A stretch of 9,428 bases of DNA from assembly GCF_959025735.1 (NCBI RefSeq), contig NZ_CAUFJQ010000076.1, positions 1-9,428 of the forward strand, written 5' to 3'. The stretch is from an uncultured Streptococcus sp. (lineage in GTDB: Bacteria > Bacillota > Bacilli > Lactobacillales > Streptococcaceae). The notes under the pieces were generated by a model, which saw only the letters and a list, made by a program, of their open reading frames with translations, made no database searches and was not told the origin of the DNA. This document shows positions 1-6,522 of this stretch, in pieces; the stretch's first letter is position 1, and each line of letters starts with the position of its first letter. The translations under genes and the position numbers were made by a program.

Positions 1-830
1 ATATGGATACCAAAACTATGAATTGCCATTATTGTGGTTATAGTAAGGCAATTCCTCGACACTGTCCAAATTGCCAAAGTCCTTCCATTCGTTATTACGG
101 AACAGGAACGCAAAAAGCCTATGATGAATTACAAGAGATCTTTCCTGAGGCTAAAATTTTGCGCATGGATGTGGATACCACCCGAAAAAAAGGGAGCCAC
201 GCAGCGATATTAGATGCTTTCGGGAATGGTGAAGCGGATATTTTGTTAGGGACGCAAATGATTGCGAAGGGCTTGGATTTTCCAAATGTGACGTTAGTGG
301 GTGTCTTGAATGCGGATACTTCTTTAAATTTACCGGATTATCGATCCTCAGAGAGAACCTTTCAACTCTTGACTCAGGTGGCAGGAAGGGCCGGACGAGC
401 AGAGAAAGAAGGAGAGGTTATCATTCAGAGCTACAACCCCAATCATTATGCGATTCGATTTGCCAAAGACCAAGATTATGAAGGCTTTTTTGCCTATGAA
501 ATGCAAATTCGCCGGCAGTTAGGCTATACGCCTTATTACTTCACAGTTGGGTTAACCATATCCCATAAGAGTGAGGAAATTGTGATGGAGAAGTCACATC
601 AGGTTATGGAAATCCTCCGTTCTGGCTTATCCGATCAGGTCCAAATCTTAGGACCAACTCCTAAACCAATTGCACGCACACATAATTTGTATCATTATCA
701 AATCATTGTGAAATATCGTTTTGAAGAAGGCATGACTCAGGTCTTGAATCAAATCTTAGAATTTACACAAGAAAGAGGCAACCAAGATCTCCGTGTCAGT
801 ATTGATAATGAACCTCAAAGTTTTATGTAA
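1..830 (+). CDS. priA: Primosomal protein N' (PriA helicase), C-terminal part
   Basis: PriA is the 3'-to-5' DNA helicase that rebuilds a replisome at stalled or collapsed forks. Only the last 275 or so residues are here; the frame is already open at base 1, so the ATG at position 3 is internal and not the start. Counting from that ATG, Cys8, Cys11, Cys21 and Cys24 (C-x2-C-x9-C-x2-C) are the last four of the eight zinc-binding cysteines of PriA; the first four lie upstream. Helicase motif V follows (GTQMIAKGLDFPNV, about 83-96) and then motif VI (QVAGRAGR, about 125-132). The C-terminal end, with IDNEPQSFM, is typical of the family. The stop is 11 bp before fmt, so the two are probably cotranscribed. 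Identification is secure; completeness upstream cannot be judged. Confidence 0.96.
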   Translation, partial: MDTKTMNCHYCGYSKAIPRHCPNCQSPSIRYYGTGTQKAYDELQEIFPEAKILRMDVDTTRKKGSHAAILDAFGNGEADILLGTQMIAKGLDFPNVTLVGVLNADTSLNLPDYRSSERTFQLLTQVAGRAGRAEKEGEVIIQSYNPNHYAIRFAKDQDYEGFFAYEMQIRRQLGYTPYYFTVGLTISHKSEEIVMEKSHQVMEILRSGLSDQVQILGPTPKPIARTHNLYHYQIIVKYRFEEGMTQVLNQILEFTQERGNQDLRVSIDNEPQSFM

Positions 831-841
831 GGAAGAAAGAA

Positions 842-1777
842 ATGACAAAATTAATTTTTATGGGAACGCCTGATTTTTCAGCGACGGTTTTAAAGGGATT
901 GTTAGCAGATTCGAGCTATGAAATTTTGGCAGTTGTGACTCAACCAGACCGCAAAGTAGGTCGCAAAAAAGAGATTCGAATGACCCCGGTGAAGCAGGTA
1001 GCTTTGGAACATCAACTACCGGTTCTTCAGCCGGAGAAATTATCGGGTAGTCCAGAAATGGAAACTCTCTTATCACTAGATGCAGATGGAATTGTGACCG
1101 CTGCTTTTGGACAATTTTTACCGACAAAATTGTTGGAGAACTTTCAGTTTGCGGTGAATGTCCACGCGTCTTTATTACCTAAATATAGAGGTGGAGCTCC
1201 CATTCACTATGCCCTGATCAATGGTGACGAAGAAGCTGGGGTTACAATTATGGAAATGGTCAAGGAAATGGATGCTGGAGACATGATTGCAGCTCGTTCT
1301 CTCCCAATTTTAGATGAGGACAATGTGGGAACTTTGTTTGAAAAATTGGCAGTCCTTGGACGTGACTTACTCCTAGATACTTTGCCAGCTTACCTGGCAG
1401 GGGAGATCAAGCCAAGTCCACAAGATCCAAGTTTGGTCACATTTTCACCGAATATTTTACCGGAAGAAGAGGTTTTGGACTGGACCAAAACCAATCGCCA
1501 AGTCTTTAATCAGATCCGAGGGATGAATCCTTGGCCGGTCGCTCATACGTTATTAAATGGGCAACGCTTTAAAGTTTATGAAGCAGAGCTATGCGAAGGA
1601 AATGGAAATCCTGGAGAAGTGATTGCTTTGACCAAAAAAGAGTTGCTGGTCGCTGCAGGAGAAGGCGCATTGTCCCTCAAAGTTGTGCAGCCGGCAGGAA
1701 AACCAAAAATGTCCATCACAGACTTTTTGAATGGCGCTGGCCGTCAATTGAAAGTAGGAGATCACTTTGGAAATTAA
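842..1777 (+). CDS. fmt: Methionyl-tRNA formyltransferase
   Basis: Fmt moves a formyl group from 10-formyl-tetrahydrofolate to Met-tRNA(fMet), making the bacterial initiator tRNA competent. The protein has 311 residues, normal for the family. The N-terminal Rossmann-type formyltransferase domain covers about 1-190. It contains the signature NVHASLLPKYRGGAPI (106-121), with the catalytic triad visible as Asn106, His108 and Asp144 (in KEMDAGD). The OB-like C-terminal tRNA-binding domain covers about 205-311, with QIRGMNPWP near its start. The ATG follows a purine-rich GGAAG ribosome binding site, 11 bp after priA. The 3' end carries the ribosome binding site of rsmB and overlaps its likely TTG start by 11 bp, which suggests translational coupling. 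Nothing is missing or unusual. Confidence 0.97.
   Translation: MTKLIFMGTPDFSATVLKGLLADSSYEILAVVTQPDRKVGRKKEIRMTPVKQVALEHQLPVLQPEKLSGSPEMETLLSLDADGIVTAAFGQFLPTKLLENFQFAVNVHASLLPKYRGGAPIHYALINGDEEAGVTIMEMVKEMDAGDMIAARSLPILDEDNVGTLFEKLAVLGRDLLLDTLPAYLAGEIKPSPQDPSLVTFSPNILPEEEVLDWTKTNRQVFNQIRGMNPWPVAHTLLNGQRFKVYEAELCEGNGNPGEVIALTKKELLVAAGEGALSLKVVQPAGKPKMSITDFLNGAGRQLKVGDHFGN
1756..1769 (+). promoter_or_regulatory. Ribosome binding site supporting a TTG start for rsmB
   Basis: AGGAG at 1756-1760 lies 6 bp upstream of TTG 1767-1769, which is ideal spacing. It is 21 bp from the next in-frame ATG at 1782, which is too far. The site is within the last codons of fmt, so rsmB translation probably depends on ribosomes finishing fmt. 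The start choice is an inference from spacing alone. Confidence 0.65.
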
Positions 1778-3080
1778 ACAAATGAATGCGCGTGAACAGA
1801 TCGTTCGAGTGTTAGAAGAGGTTTTTGAACAGGGAGCTTATTCTAATATTGCACTAAATCAAGCGCTAGAACACTCTCAACTTTCAGATAAAGATAGAAG
1901 CTTTGTTACGGAAGTTGTATACGGTACTGTAGCACGGAAGATAACACTCGAGTGGTATCTCGCCCACGTAATTGAAGACCGGACGAAATTGGATCCTTGG
2001 CTCTATTATCTTTTGATGATGAGTTTGTATCAACTTGTTTATTTAGACCGCATTCCCGATCATGCCATCGTCAATGAAGCTGTTCGGATAGCAAAACGTC
2101 GAAAAGAAGGCAGTGAGAAGTTTGTTAATGCTATTCTTAGAAAGCTCCTCCGCGAGGGGCTACCAGCTATTGATACGATCAAGCGAAAGAACAAACGTTA
2201 TTCGGTAGAGTATTCCCTACCTGTATGGTTGGTCAAAGCATTGATCGAAGAATACGGTGAGGAACGTGCTTGCGCTATTTTTAAGAGTCTCTATCAGCGT
2301 AATAAATCCAGTATTCGTGTGATTGATCTAGACGAAAAAGAAGAGTTGGCTCAGCTACTCGAAGCAACCTCCTCTCTACTTGCTCCGTCCGCTCTCGTGA
2401 AAGAACAGGGACATTTTGCAGCGCATTCCTTGTTCAAAGAAGGGCGCATTACTATTCAAGACGAGTCCAGTCAATTGGTGGCACCGGCTTTGGATTTGCA
2501 AGGAGATGAGTGGGTTTTAGATGCCTGTGCGGCGCCAGGTGGAAAGACGACTCACCTGGCTTCTTATCTCACAACTGGGAAAGTCACAGCCTTGGATCTC
2601 TATGACCATAAGCTCAAATTGATTCAAGAAAATGCTAATCGGCTCCATGTTGCGGACAAAATTTTGACAAAGAAGTTAGATGCGACAAAAGTCTTTGAAA
2701 CATTTGGACCTGATGCTTTCGATAAAATTTTGGTGGATGCGCCTTGTTCAGGGATTGGTTTGATACGGAGAAAGCCTGATATCAAGTACAATAAAGAGAG
2801 TGCAGATTTTGTATCTTTACAAGCTATTCAATTGGCCATTCTGGATAGTGTTTGTCAAAGTGTGCGTAAAGGTGGTATAATAGTGTACAGTACGTGTACA
2901 ATTATGGGCAAAGAGAATTTTGAAGTAGTGGACCAATTTTTGAAAGACCATCCAAATTTCGAACAAGTCCCATTGGATCACGAAAGAAAAGATATTCTTA
3001 AAAATGATTGTATTCTTATTACACCCGAATTATATGGAAGCGACGGCTTCTTTATCAGTCGTTTTAAGAGAATCTCATAA
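1767..3080 (+). CDS. rsmB: 16S rRNA m5C967 methyltransferase RsmB (Sun/Fmu)
   Basis: RsmB uses S-adenosylmethionine to methylate C5 of cytosine 967 (E. coli numbering) of 16S rRNA. The 437-residue protein has an N-terminal NusB-like RNA-binding domain (about 6-135) and a C-terminal Rossmann methyltransferase domain. The SAM loop DACAAPGGKT is at 252-261. The two family cysteines are Cys327 in DAPCSG (helps release the product) and Cys377 in STCT (the nucleophile). I chose the TTG at 1767 because an AGGAG sits 6 bp before it (1756-1760), inside fmt. The first ATG, at 1782, is 21 bp from that site. An N-terminus starting there would be only five residues shorter, so function is not affected. 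A promoter-like sequence for the downstream genes lies inside the 3' part (2852-2881). Confidence 0.96.
   Translation: MEIKQMNAREQIVRVLEEVFEQGAYSNIALNQALEHSQLSDKDRSFVTEVVYGTVARKITLEWYLAHVIEDRTKLDPWLYYLLMMSLYQLVYLDRIPDHAIVNEAVRIAKRRKEGSEKFVNAILRKLLREGLPAIDTIKRKNKRYSVEYSLPVWLVKALIEEYGEERACAIFKSLYQRNKSSIRVIDLDEKEELAQLLEATSSLLAPSALVKEQGHFAAHSLFKEGRITIQDESSQLVAPALDLQGDEWVLDACAAPGGKTTHLASYLTTGKVTALDLYDHKLKLIQENANRLHVADKILTKKLDATKVFETFGPDAFDKILVDAPCSGIGLIRRKPDIKYNKESADFVSLQAIQLAILDSVCQSVRKGGIIVYSTCTIMGKENFEVVDQFLKDHPNFEQVPLDHERKDILKNDCILITPELYGSDGFFISRFKRIS
2852..2881 (+). promoter_or_regulatory. Candidate sigma-A promoter inside rsmB, driving phpP-stkP
   Basis: TTGTCA (2852-2857, five of six bases of the -35 consensus) is followed after 18 bp by a perfect TATAAT (2876-2881). 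The TG at 2873-2874 makes this an extended -10 (TGGTATAAT). Transcription would start near 2888, about 215 bp before phpP, with no terminator between. Both isoleucine codons that form the -10 are ATA. Because the stretch encodes the conserved end of the RsmB methyltransferase domain, chance resemblance is possible, but the match is much better than most intragenic AT-rich hits. Confidence 0.55.
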
Positions 3081-3101
3081 TATCAGGAGGAAACTGACAG
3101 T

Positions 3102-3842
3102 ATGGATATTACGATCTTAACCGATGTAGGTCAAAGACGGACAAATAACCAAGACTATGCAAATCAATATAAAAACAAGGCAGGAAAATCTATGGTTTTA
3201 CTTGCTGATGGTATGGGAGGACACCGTGCCGGAAATATTGCTAGTGAAATGGCAGTCACAGACCTAGGTGCGGCTTGGGTTTCTTCTGAGATCGAGACGG
3301 TTAATCAAGTACGGGAATGGTTTGCAGAACATTTAGAAGCTGTGAACCGTCGGATCCATTTAGCTGGGCAAGATGATGAGCACAAAGGAATGGGAACGAC
3401 ATTGGAAGCCTTGGCTTTTGTAGAAGGGCAAGTGATTTATGCCCATGTTGGAGATTCGCGGATTGGCCTCATTCGTCAGGGCGAATATCAGCAGTTGACC
3501 AGTGATCATTCTCTTGTAAATGCTCTTTTGCGAGCAGGTCAAATCACAGAGGAAGAAGCAGCCCATCATCCTCAACGTAACATCATCACTCAGTCCATTG
3601 GCCAAAAAGATGAGTTGGAGCCGGATTATGGTTTGGTGACGGTTGAAGCAGATGATTATATTTTGATCAATAGTGACGGTTTAACTAATATGATTGGTCC
3701 GGATGAAATCAGAGATATTGTCTTGAGTGATGTTTCACTGGAAGAAAAAGCTCAAACCTTGATTCGTTTTGCCAATAATGCTGGAGGCTTGGATAATATC
3801 ACTGTTGTACTGCTCCACTTTACTGAGGAGGACGCAGCATGA
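3102..3842 (+). CDS. phpP: PP2C-family Ser/Thr phosphatase, partner of StkP
   Basis: PhpP (Stp/PppL in other species) is the cytoplasmic metal-dependent phosphatase that removes phosphates from StkP and its targets. Its 246 residues form a single PP2C domain. Visible motifs are RRTNNQD (12-18), the metal-binding LLADGMGGH with Asp36 (33-41), GDSR with Asp118 (117-120), SDGLTN with Asp192, and LDNITVV with Asp231. Asp192 and Asp231 match the metal ligands mutated in studies of pneumococcal PhpP, as I recall. The ATG has an AGGAGG ribosome binding site (3085-3090) 11 bp upstream. The stop overlaps the stkP start by ATGA, so phosphatase and kinase are made together. It may be transcribed from the promoter-like sequence within rsmB as well as by read-through from upstream. 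Confidence 0.96.
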   Translation: MDITILTDVGQRRTNNQDYANQYKNKAGKSMVLLADGMGGHRAGNIASEMAVTDLGAAWVSSEIETVNQVREWFAEHLEAVNRRIHLAGQDDEHKGMGTTLEALAFVEGQVIYAHVGDSRIGLIRQGEYQQLTSDHSLVNALLRAGQITEEEAAHHPQRNIITQSIGQKDELEPDYGLVTVEADDYILINSDGLTNMIGPDEIRDIVLSDVSLEEKAQTLIRFANNAGGLDNITVVLLHFTEEDAA

Positions 3843-5710
3843 TTCAAATCGGCAAAATTTTTGCCGGGCGATATAAAATCATCCAACAAATTGGACGCGG
3901 CGGGATGGCAGATGTTTATCTTGCGCGTGATTTGATTTTAGATGGGGAAGAAGTTGCAGTCAAGGTACTGCGTACGAATTACCAGACGGATCCCATTGCA
4001 GTTGCACGTTTTCAGCGTGAAGCAAAGGCGATGGCAGAGCTGGACCATCCAAATATCGTTCGGATTACAGACATTGGCGAAGAAGAAGGACAACAATACC
4101 TTGCAATGGAATATGTTGCAGGTTTAGACTTGAAACGCTATATCAAAGAAAATGCTCCTTTATCAAATGAAGAAGCTGTTCGTTTGATGGGGCAGATCCT
4201 TCTAGCTATGCGTCTTGCCCATACGCGTGGCATTATCCATAGAGATTTAAAACCACAGAATGTCCTCTTGACACCAGATGGAACAGCAAAAGTTTCAGAC
4301 TTTGGGATTGCAGTGGCCTTTGCAGAGACTAGCTTGACCCAGACCAACTCGATGTTGGGGTCGGTTCATTATTTGTCCCCTGAGCAGGCGCGTGGTTCAA
4401 AAGCTACAGTGCAAAGTGACATCTACGCTATGGGGATCATTTTCTATGAGATGTTGACAGGACACATTCCTTATGATGGAGATAGTGCAGTCACAATTGC
4501 TTTGCAGCATTTTCAAAAGCCACTCCCATCTATTCGTGAAGAAAATAAGAATGTTCCACAAGCTTTAGAAAATGTAGTGATCAAAGCGACAGCTAAAAAA
4601 CTGACGGATCGCTATAAATCAGTGGCAGAGATGTATGTGGATCTTTCAAGTTGCTTGTCCTATGAGAGAAGAAATGAGAAAAAACTGGTTTTTGAAGACC
4701 AAGCGAAAGCTGATACAAAGACTCTTCCAAAAGTGAGTCCAACTCCAAAGACGGCTCCTGTTCCAATCTCTGAGGTACGCAGTGAAATCAGTTCGGTAGA
4801 TCCTAATCGACCATTATCTGACCAGCAGACAATGGCACCAAGTAAAAAGCCAAGAAGACGCTTGCGGGCGCGCTACAAGGTCTTGTTTGTTGCCATTGCA
4901 CTAGTTCTTGCAGCCTTTACTTTCTTGTTGTATATGAGCCCAGCCAATAAAACAGTTCCAGATGTTTCCGGCAAAACCATTGCCGAAGCTAGAGCGGTTA
5001 TTGAGGGACAAGACCTTCAAGTTGGTGAAGAGAAAGAAGAGTACAGTGATTCGGTTGCAGAAGGCTATGTGATTCGGACCAATCCAAATGCAGGTGCTCA
5101 AAAGAAAGAACAAAGTCGCATTGATTTGATTGTTTCAAAAGGTCCAAATAGTTTTGAAATGCCAAACTATGTAGGAGAAACACGAGCTAAAGCAGAGGAA
5201 GATCTGAAAAATACTTATAAAGTATCAAGCAAAATGATCACGATTGAAGAAGTTGAGACCTTCGATTATGCTGCAGGGACAGTTCTTGAACAAACCCCAG
5301 CTCCAGGAGAGCAATATTCTCTGAATTCAAAAACCAAGATTGTTTTGAAAGTAGCGAAAGAAACGACTTCAATTGAAATGCCAAACTATGTTGGATCAAC
5401 TTATGATTTTGCTAGAAGTAATTTGATTGAGATCTATGGTATTAAAGAAGCCAATATCGAATTAAGAAAAACGGAACATCTCCCTGATGGGGTAGTTGTT
5501 TCTGCCGGTCAAATTGTCAGTCAAACTCCAGAAGTTTCGAGTACGGTGGATATTAACCGAACACGAATTGTTTTGACTGTATATGAGCCTAAAGTGACGG
5601 CTTCTTCAAGTACGAAAGCCTCATCAAGTTCAGATGCATCTAGTTCATCCTCTGCTGAACGATCAGATACAGAAAGTTCTAGCAGTAGTGCAACTGGTGG
5701 AGATTCATAA
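3839..5710 (+). CDS. stkP: PASTA-domain Ser/Thr protein kinase (StkP/PknB)
   Basis: StkP is a membrane kinase that senses cell-wall material and phosphorylates division and wall-synthesis proteins. Residues 12-270 form a eukaryotic-type kinase domain: glycine-rich loop IGRGGMADV (18-26), Lys42, catalytic HRD with Asp136, and DFG with Asp154. The activation loop has Thr167 and Thr169, phosphorylated in the pneumococcal enzyme, and all key residues are present. A proline-rich linker ends in a basic stretch (336-347), then one membrane helix (about 348-366). Outside are three PASTA repeats (about 371-435, 437-507, 511-584) and a serine-rich tail (589-623). At 623 residues it is shorter than pneumococcal StkP (about 659), which has four PASTA repeats. 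The ATG overlaps the phpP stop, with AGGAGG 7 bp upstream. A terminator follows the gene. Confidence 0.97.
   Translation: MIQIGKIFAGRYKIIQQIGRGGMADVYLARDLILDGEEVAVKVLRTNYQTDPIAVARFQREAKAMAELDHPNIVRITDIGEEEGQQYLAMEYVAGLDLKRYIKENAPLSNEEAVRLMGQILLAMRLAHTRGIIHRDLKPQNVLLTPDGTAKVSDFGIAVAFAETSLTQTNSMLGSVHYLSPEQARGSKATVQSDIYAMGIIFYEMLTGHIPYDGDSAVTIALQHFQKPLPSIREENKNVPQALENVVIKATAKKLTDRYKSVAEMYVDLSSCLSYERRNEKKLVFEDQAKADTKTLPKVSPTPKTAPVPISEVRSEISSVDPNRPLSDQQTMAPSKKPRRRLRARYKVLFVAIALVLAAFTFLLYMSPANKTVPDVSGKTIAEARAVIEGQDLQVGEEKEEYSDSVAEGYVIRTNPNAGAQKKEQSRIDLIVSKGPNSFEMPNYVGETRAKAEEDLKNTYKVSSKMITIEEVETFDYAAGTVLEQTPAPGEQYSLNSKTKIVLKVAKETTSIEMPNYVGSTYDFARSNLIEIYGIKEANIELRKTEHLPDGVVVSAGQIVSQTPEVSSTVDINRTRIVLTVYEPKVTASSSTKASSSSDASSSSSAERSDTESSSSSATGGDS
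5156..5395 (+). repeat. Direct DNA repeat at the start of PASTA 2 and PASTA 3
   Basis: The 21-bp stretches 5156-5176 and 5375-5395 differ at one base and share 17 identical bases in a row. They start 219 bp (73 codons) apart in the same frame. Both encode the EMPNYVG that opens a PASTA repeat. The rest of the two repeats is far more diverged in DNA, so this is a conserved patch rather than a recent whole-repeat duplication. Confidence 0.85.
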
Positions 5711-5711
5711 A

Positions 5712-5726
5712 TCAGTCTAAGACTCA
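5712..5726. promoter_or_regulatory. Candidate LiaR/VraR-type operator
   Basis: AGTCT (5714-5718) and AGACT (5720-5724) form a perfect palindrome around a single A, with a further matching T and A at 5712 and 5726. AGTC/GACT inverted repeats are the style of site bound by LiaR/VraR regulators, and this one lies upstream of liaF, in keeping with known lia autoregulation. The right half-site is shared with the left arm of the stkP terminator. The assignment rests on motif resemblance and position only. Confidence 0.5.
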
Positions 5727-5747
5727 GATGGATTTCTGAGTCTTTTT
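5719..5747 (+). terminator. Intrinsic terminator after stkP
   Basis: A perfect 10-bp stem pairs 5719-5728 with 5735-5744 around a 6-base loop (TGGATT), and the T run extends to 5747. It starts 8 bp after the stkP stop and should end the priA-fmt-rsmB-phpP-stkP transcripts. Its stem begins with A's and ends in T's, so weak termination on the other strand is possible, but no gene there needs it. Confidence 0.9.
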
Positions 5748-5754
5748 GATTGTC

Positions 5755-5806
5755 TGCTATTATCCAACCACAGACGGAAGTCAAATGAGGAAAAATTTGA
5801 TAAAAT
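5755..5806 (+). promoter_or_regulatory. Candidate promoters of liaFSR
   Basis: Two candidates are visible. The first is an extended -10, TGCTATTAT (5755-5763), with no good -35; the palindrome at 5714-5724 would then be centred near -51, a reasonable place for an activator. The second is TAAAAT (5801-5806) with AAGTCA 17 bp upstream (5778-5783), a three-of-six -35, and a GAC-N4-GTC inverted repeat (5773-5782) over it. Weak -35 boxes fit a promoter that needs a response regulator. I cannot say which is used. Confidence 0.5.
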
Positions 5807-5826
5807 AGGAAAAGATGAGGTAGACT

Positions 5827-6522
5827 ATGTGGAAAATACAAATTTTTATTTTCGTTGAAGCCGTTTTGTTAACATTAGCAGCGATCACCATTTTATCAAT
5901 CGATTTTTCCAGATTTGTTGTCTTGATGGTTCTCTTTTTGCTCCTTTTGTATTACTATTTTGGCAAACAAAAAGCGAATTTTCTATTAATCGCGCTGAGT
6001 GTGCTCTTGTTTTTTATCGTGATGCTGAATCCTTTTGTGATTGCAGCTATTTTATTTGCGGTGGTTTATGGTTTATTGATCGCTTACCCTTATATGTATA
6101 AGGAAAATGAAGCAGTTGTGTTTGATGTTGAAGAGGATACGAAAATTCGTCAGGAAAAAACTAGATGGATTGGTGATTTACAACATTTTTCAAAGCAAAG
6201 TCGAGGGTATCGAGATCTGAATGTGATCCGAGTTTTTGGGAATGACACCCTCCATTTAGAGGAGGTAGCCATTTGCAATTGGGACAATGTAGTGATCATT
6301 CGGAAAGGGTTTGGAAATACAAAAATTATCTTACCGATTGATTTGGAATTGCATTTACAAATTAACACCCTGTATGGAGATCTGAAGTTTTTGGATCTTC
6401 CTGTCCGTAAAATGAGAAATGAAACCATAGATATTGAAACGGCACATTATCGGAGATCGCACCGTTCTGTAAAAATTGTGTTAGTTGGTATTGTTGGGGA
6501 TGTTGAGGTGATTCGCGCATGA
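5827..6522 (+). CDS. liaF: LiaF, membrane inhibitor of the LiaSR two-component system
   Basis: LiaF (VraT in staphylococci) holds the LiaS kinase inactive until lipid II-cycle antibiotics or membrane damage release it. The 231-residue protein has four hydrophobic segments at the N-terminus (about 5-24, 29-45, 51-67 and 69-88). A charged linker and a soluble, beta-rich C-terminal domain of the DUF2154/LiaF type (about 125-230) follow, the latter rich in alternating valine and isoleucine. The size agrees with other streptococcal LiaF proteins. The ATG has GAGG 6 bp upstream (5817-5820). Its stop overlaps the liaS start by ATGA, so the inhibitor and its kinase are coupled in translation. Identity rests on this architecture plus the unmistakable liaSR genes directly downstream. 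Confidence 0.92.
   Translation: MWKIQIFIFVEAVLLTLAAITILSIDFSRFVVLMVLFLLLLYYYFGKQKANFLLIALSVLLFFIVMLNPFVIAAILFAVVYGLLIAYPYMYKENEAVVFDVEEDTKIRQEKTRWIGDLQHFSKQSRGYRDLNVIRVFGNDTLHLEEVAICNWDNVVIIRKGFGNTKIILPIDLELHLQINTLYGDLKFLDLPVRKMRNETIDIETAHYRRSHRSVKIVLVGIVGDVEVIRA

Noticed and set aside
858..1127. Reverse-strand open frame of 89 codons
   Set aside because: It lies wholly inside fmt, has no ribosome binding site that I can see, and its product resembles nothing; it is a shadow of the fmt coding sequence.
5521..5841. Reverse-strand open frame of 106 codons crossing the stkP end and the lia promoter region
   Set aside because: Most of it is the complement of the serine-rich tail of stkP and it runs through the terminator and lia promoters; no promoter or start signal supports it.
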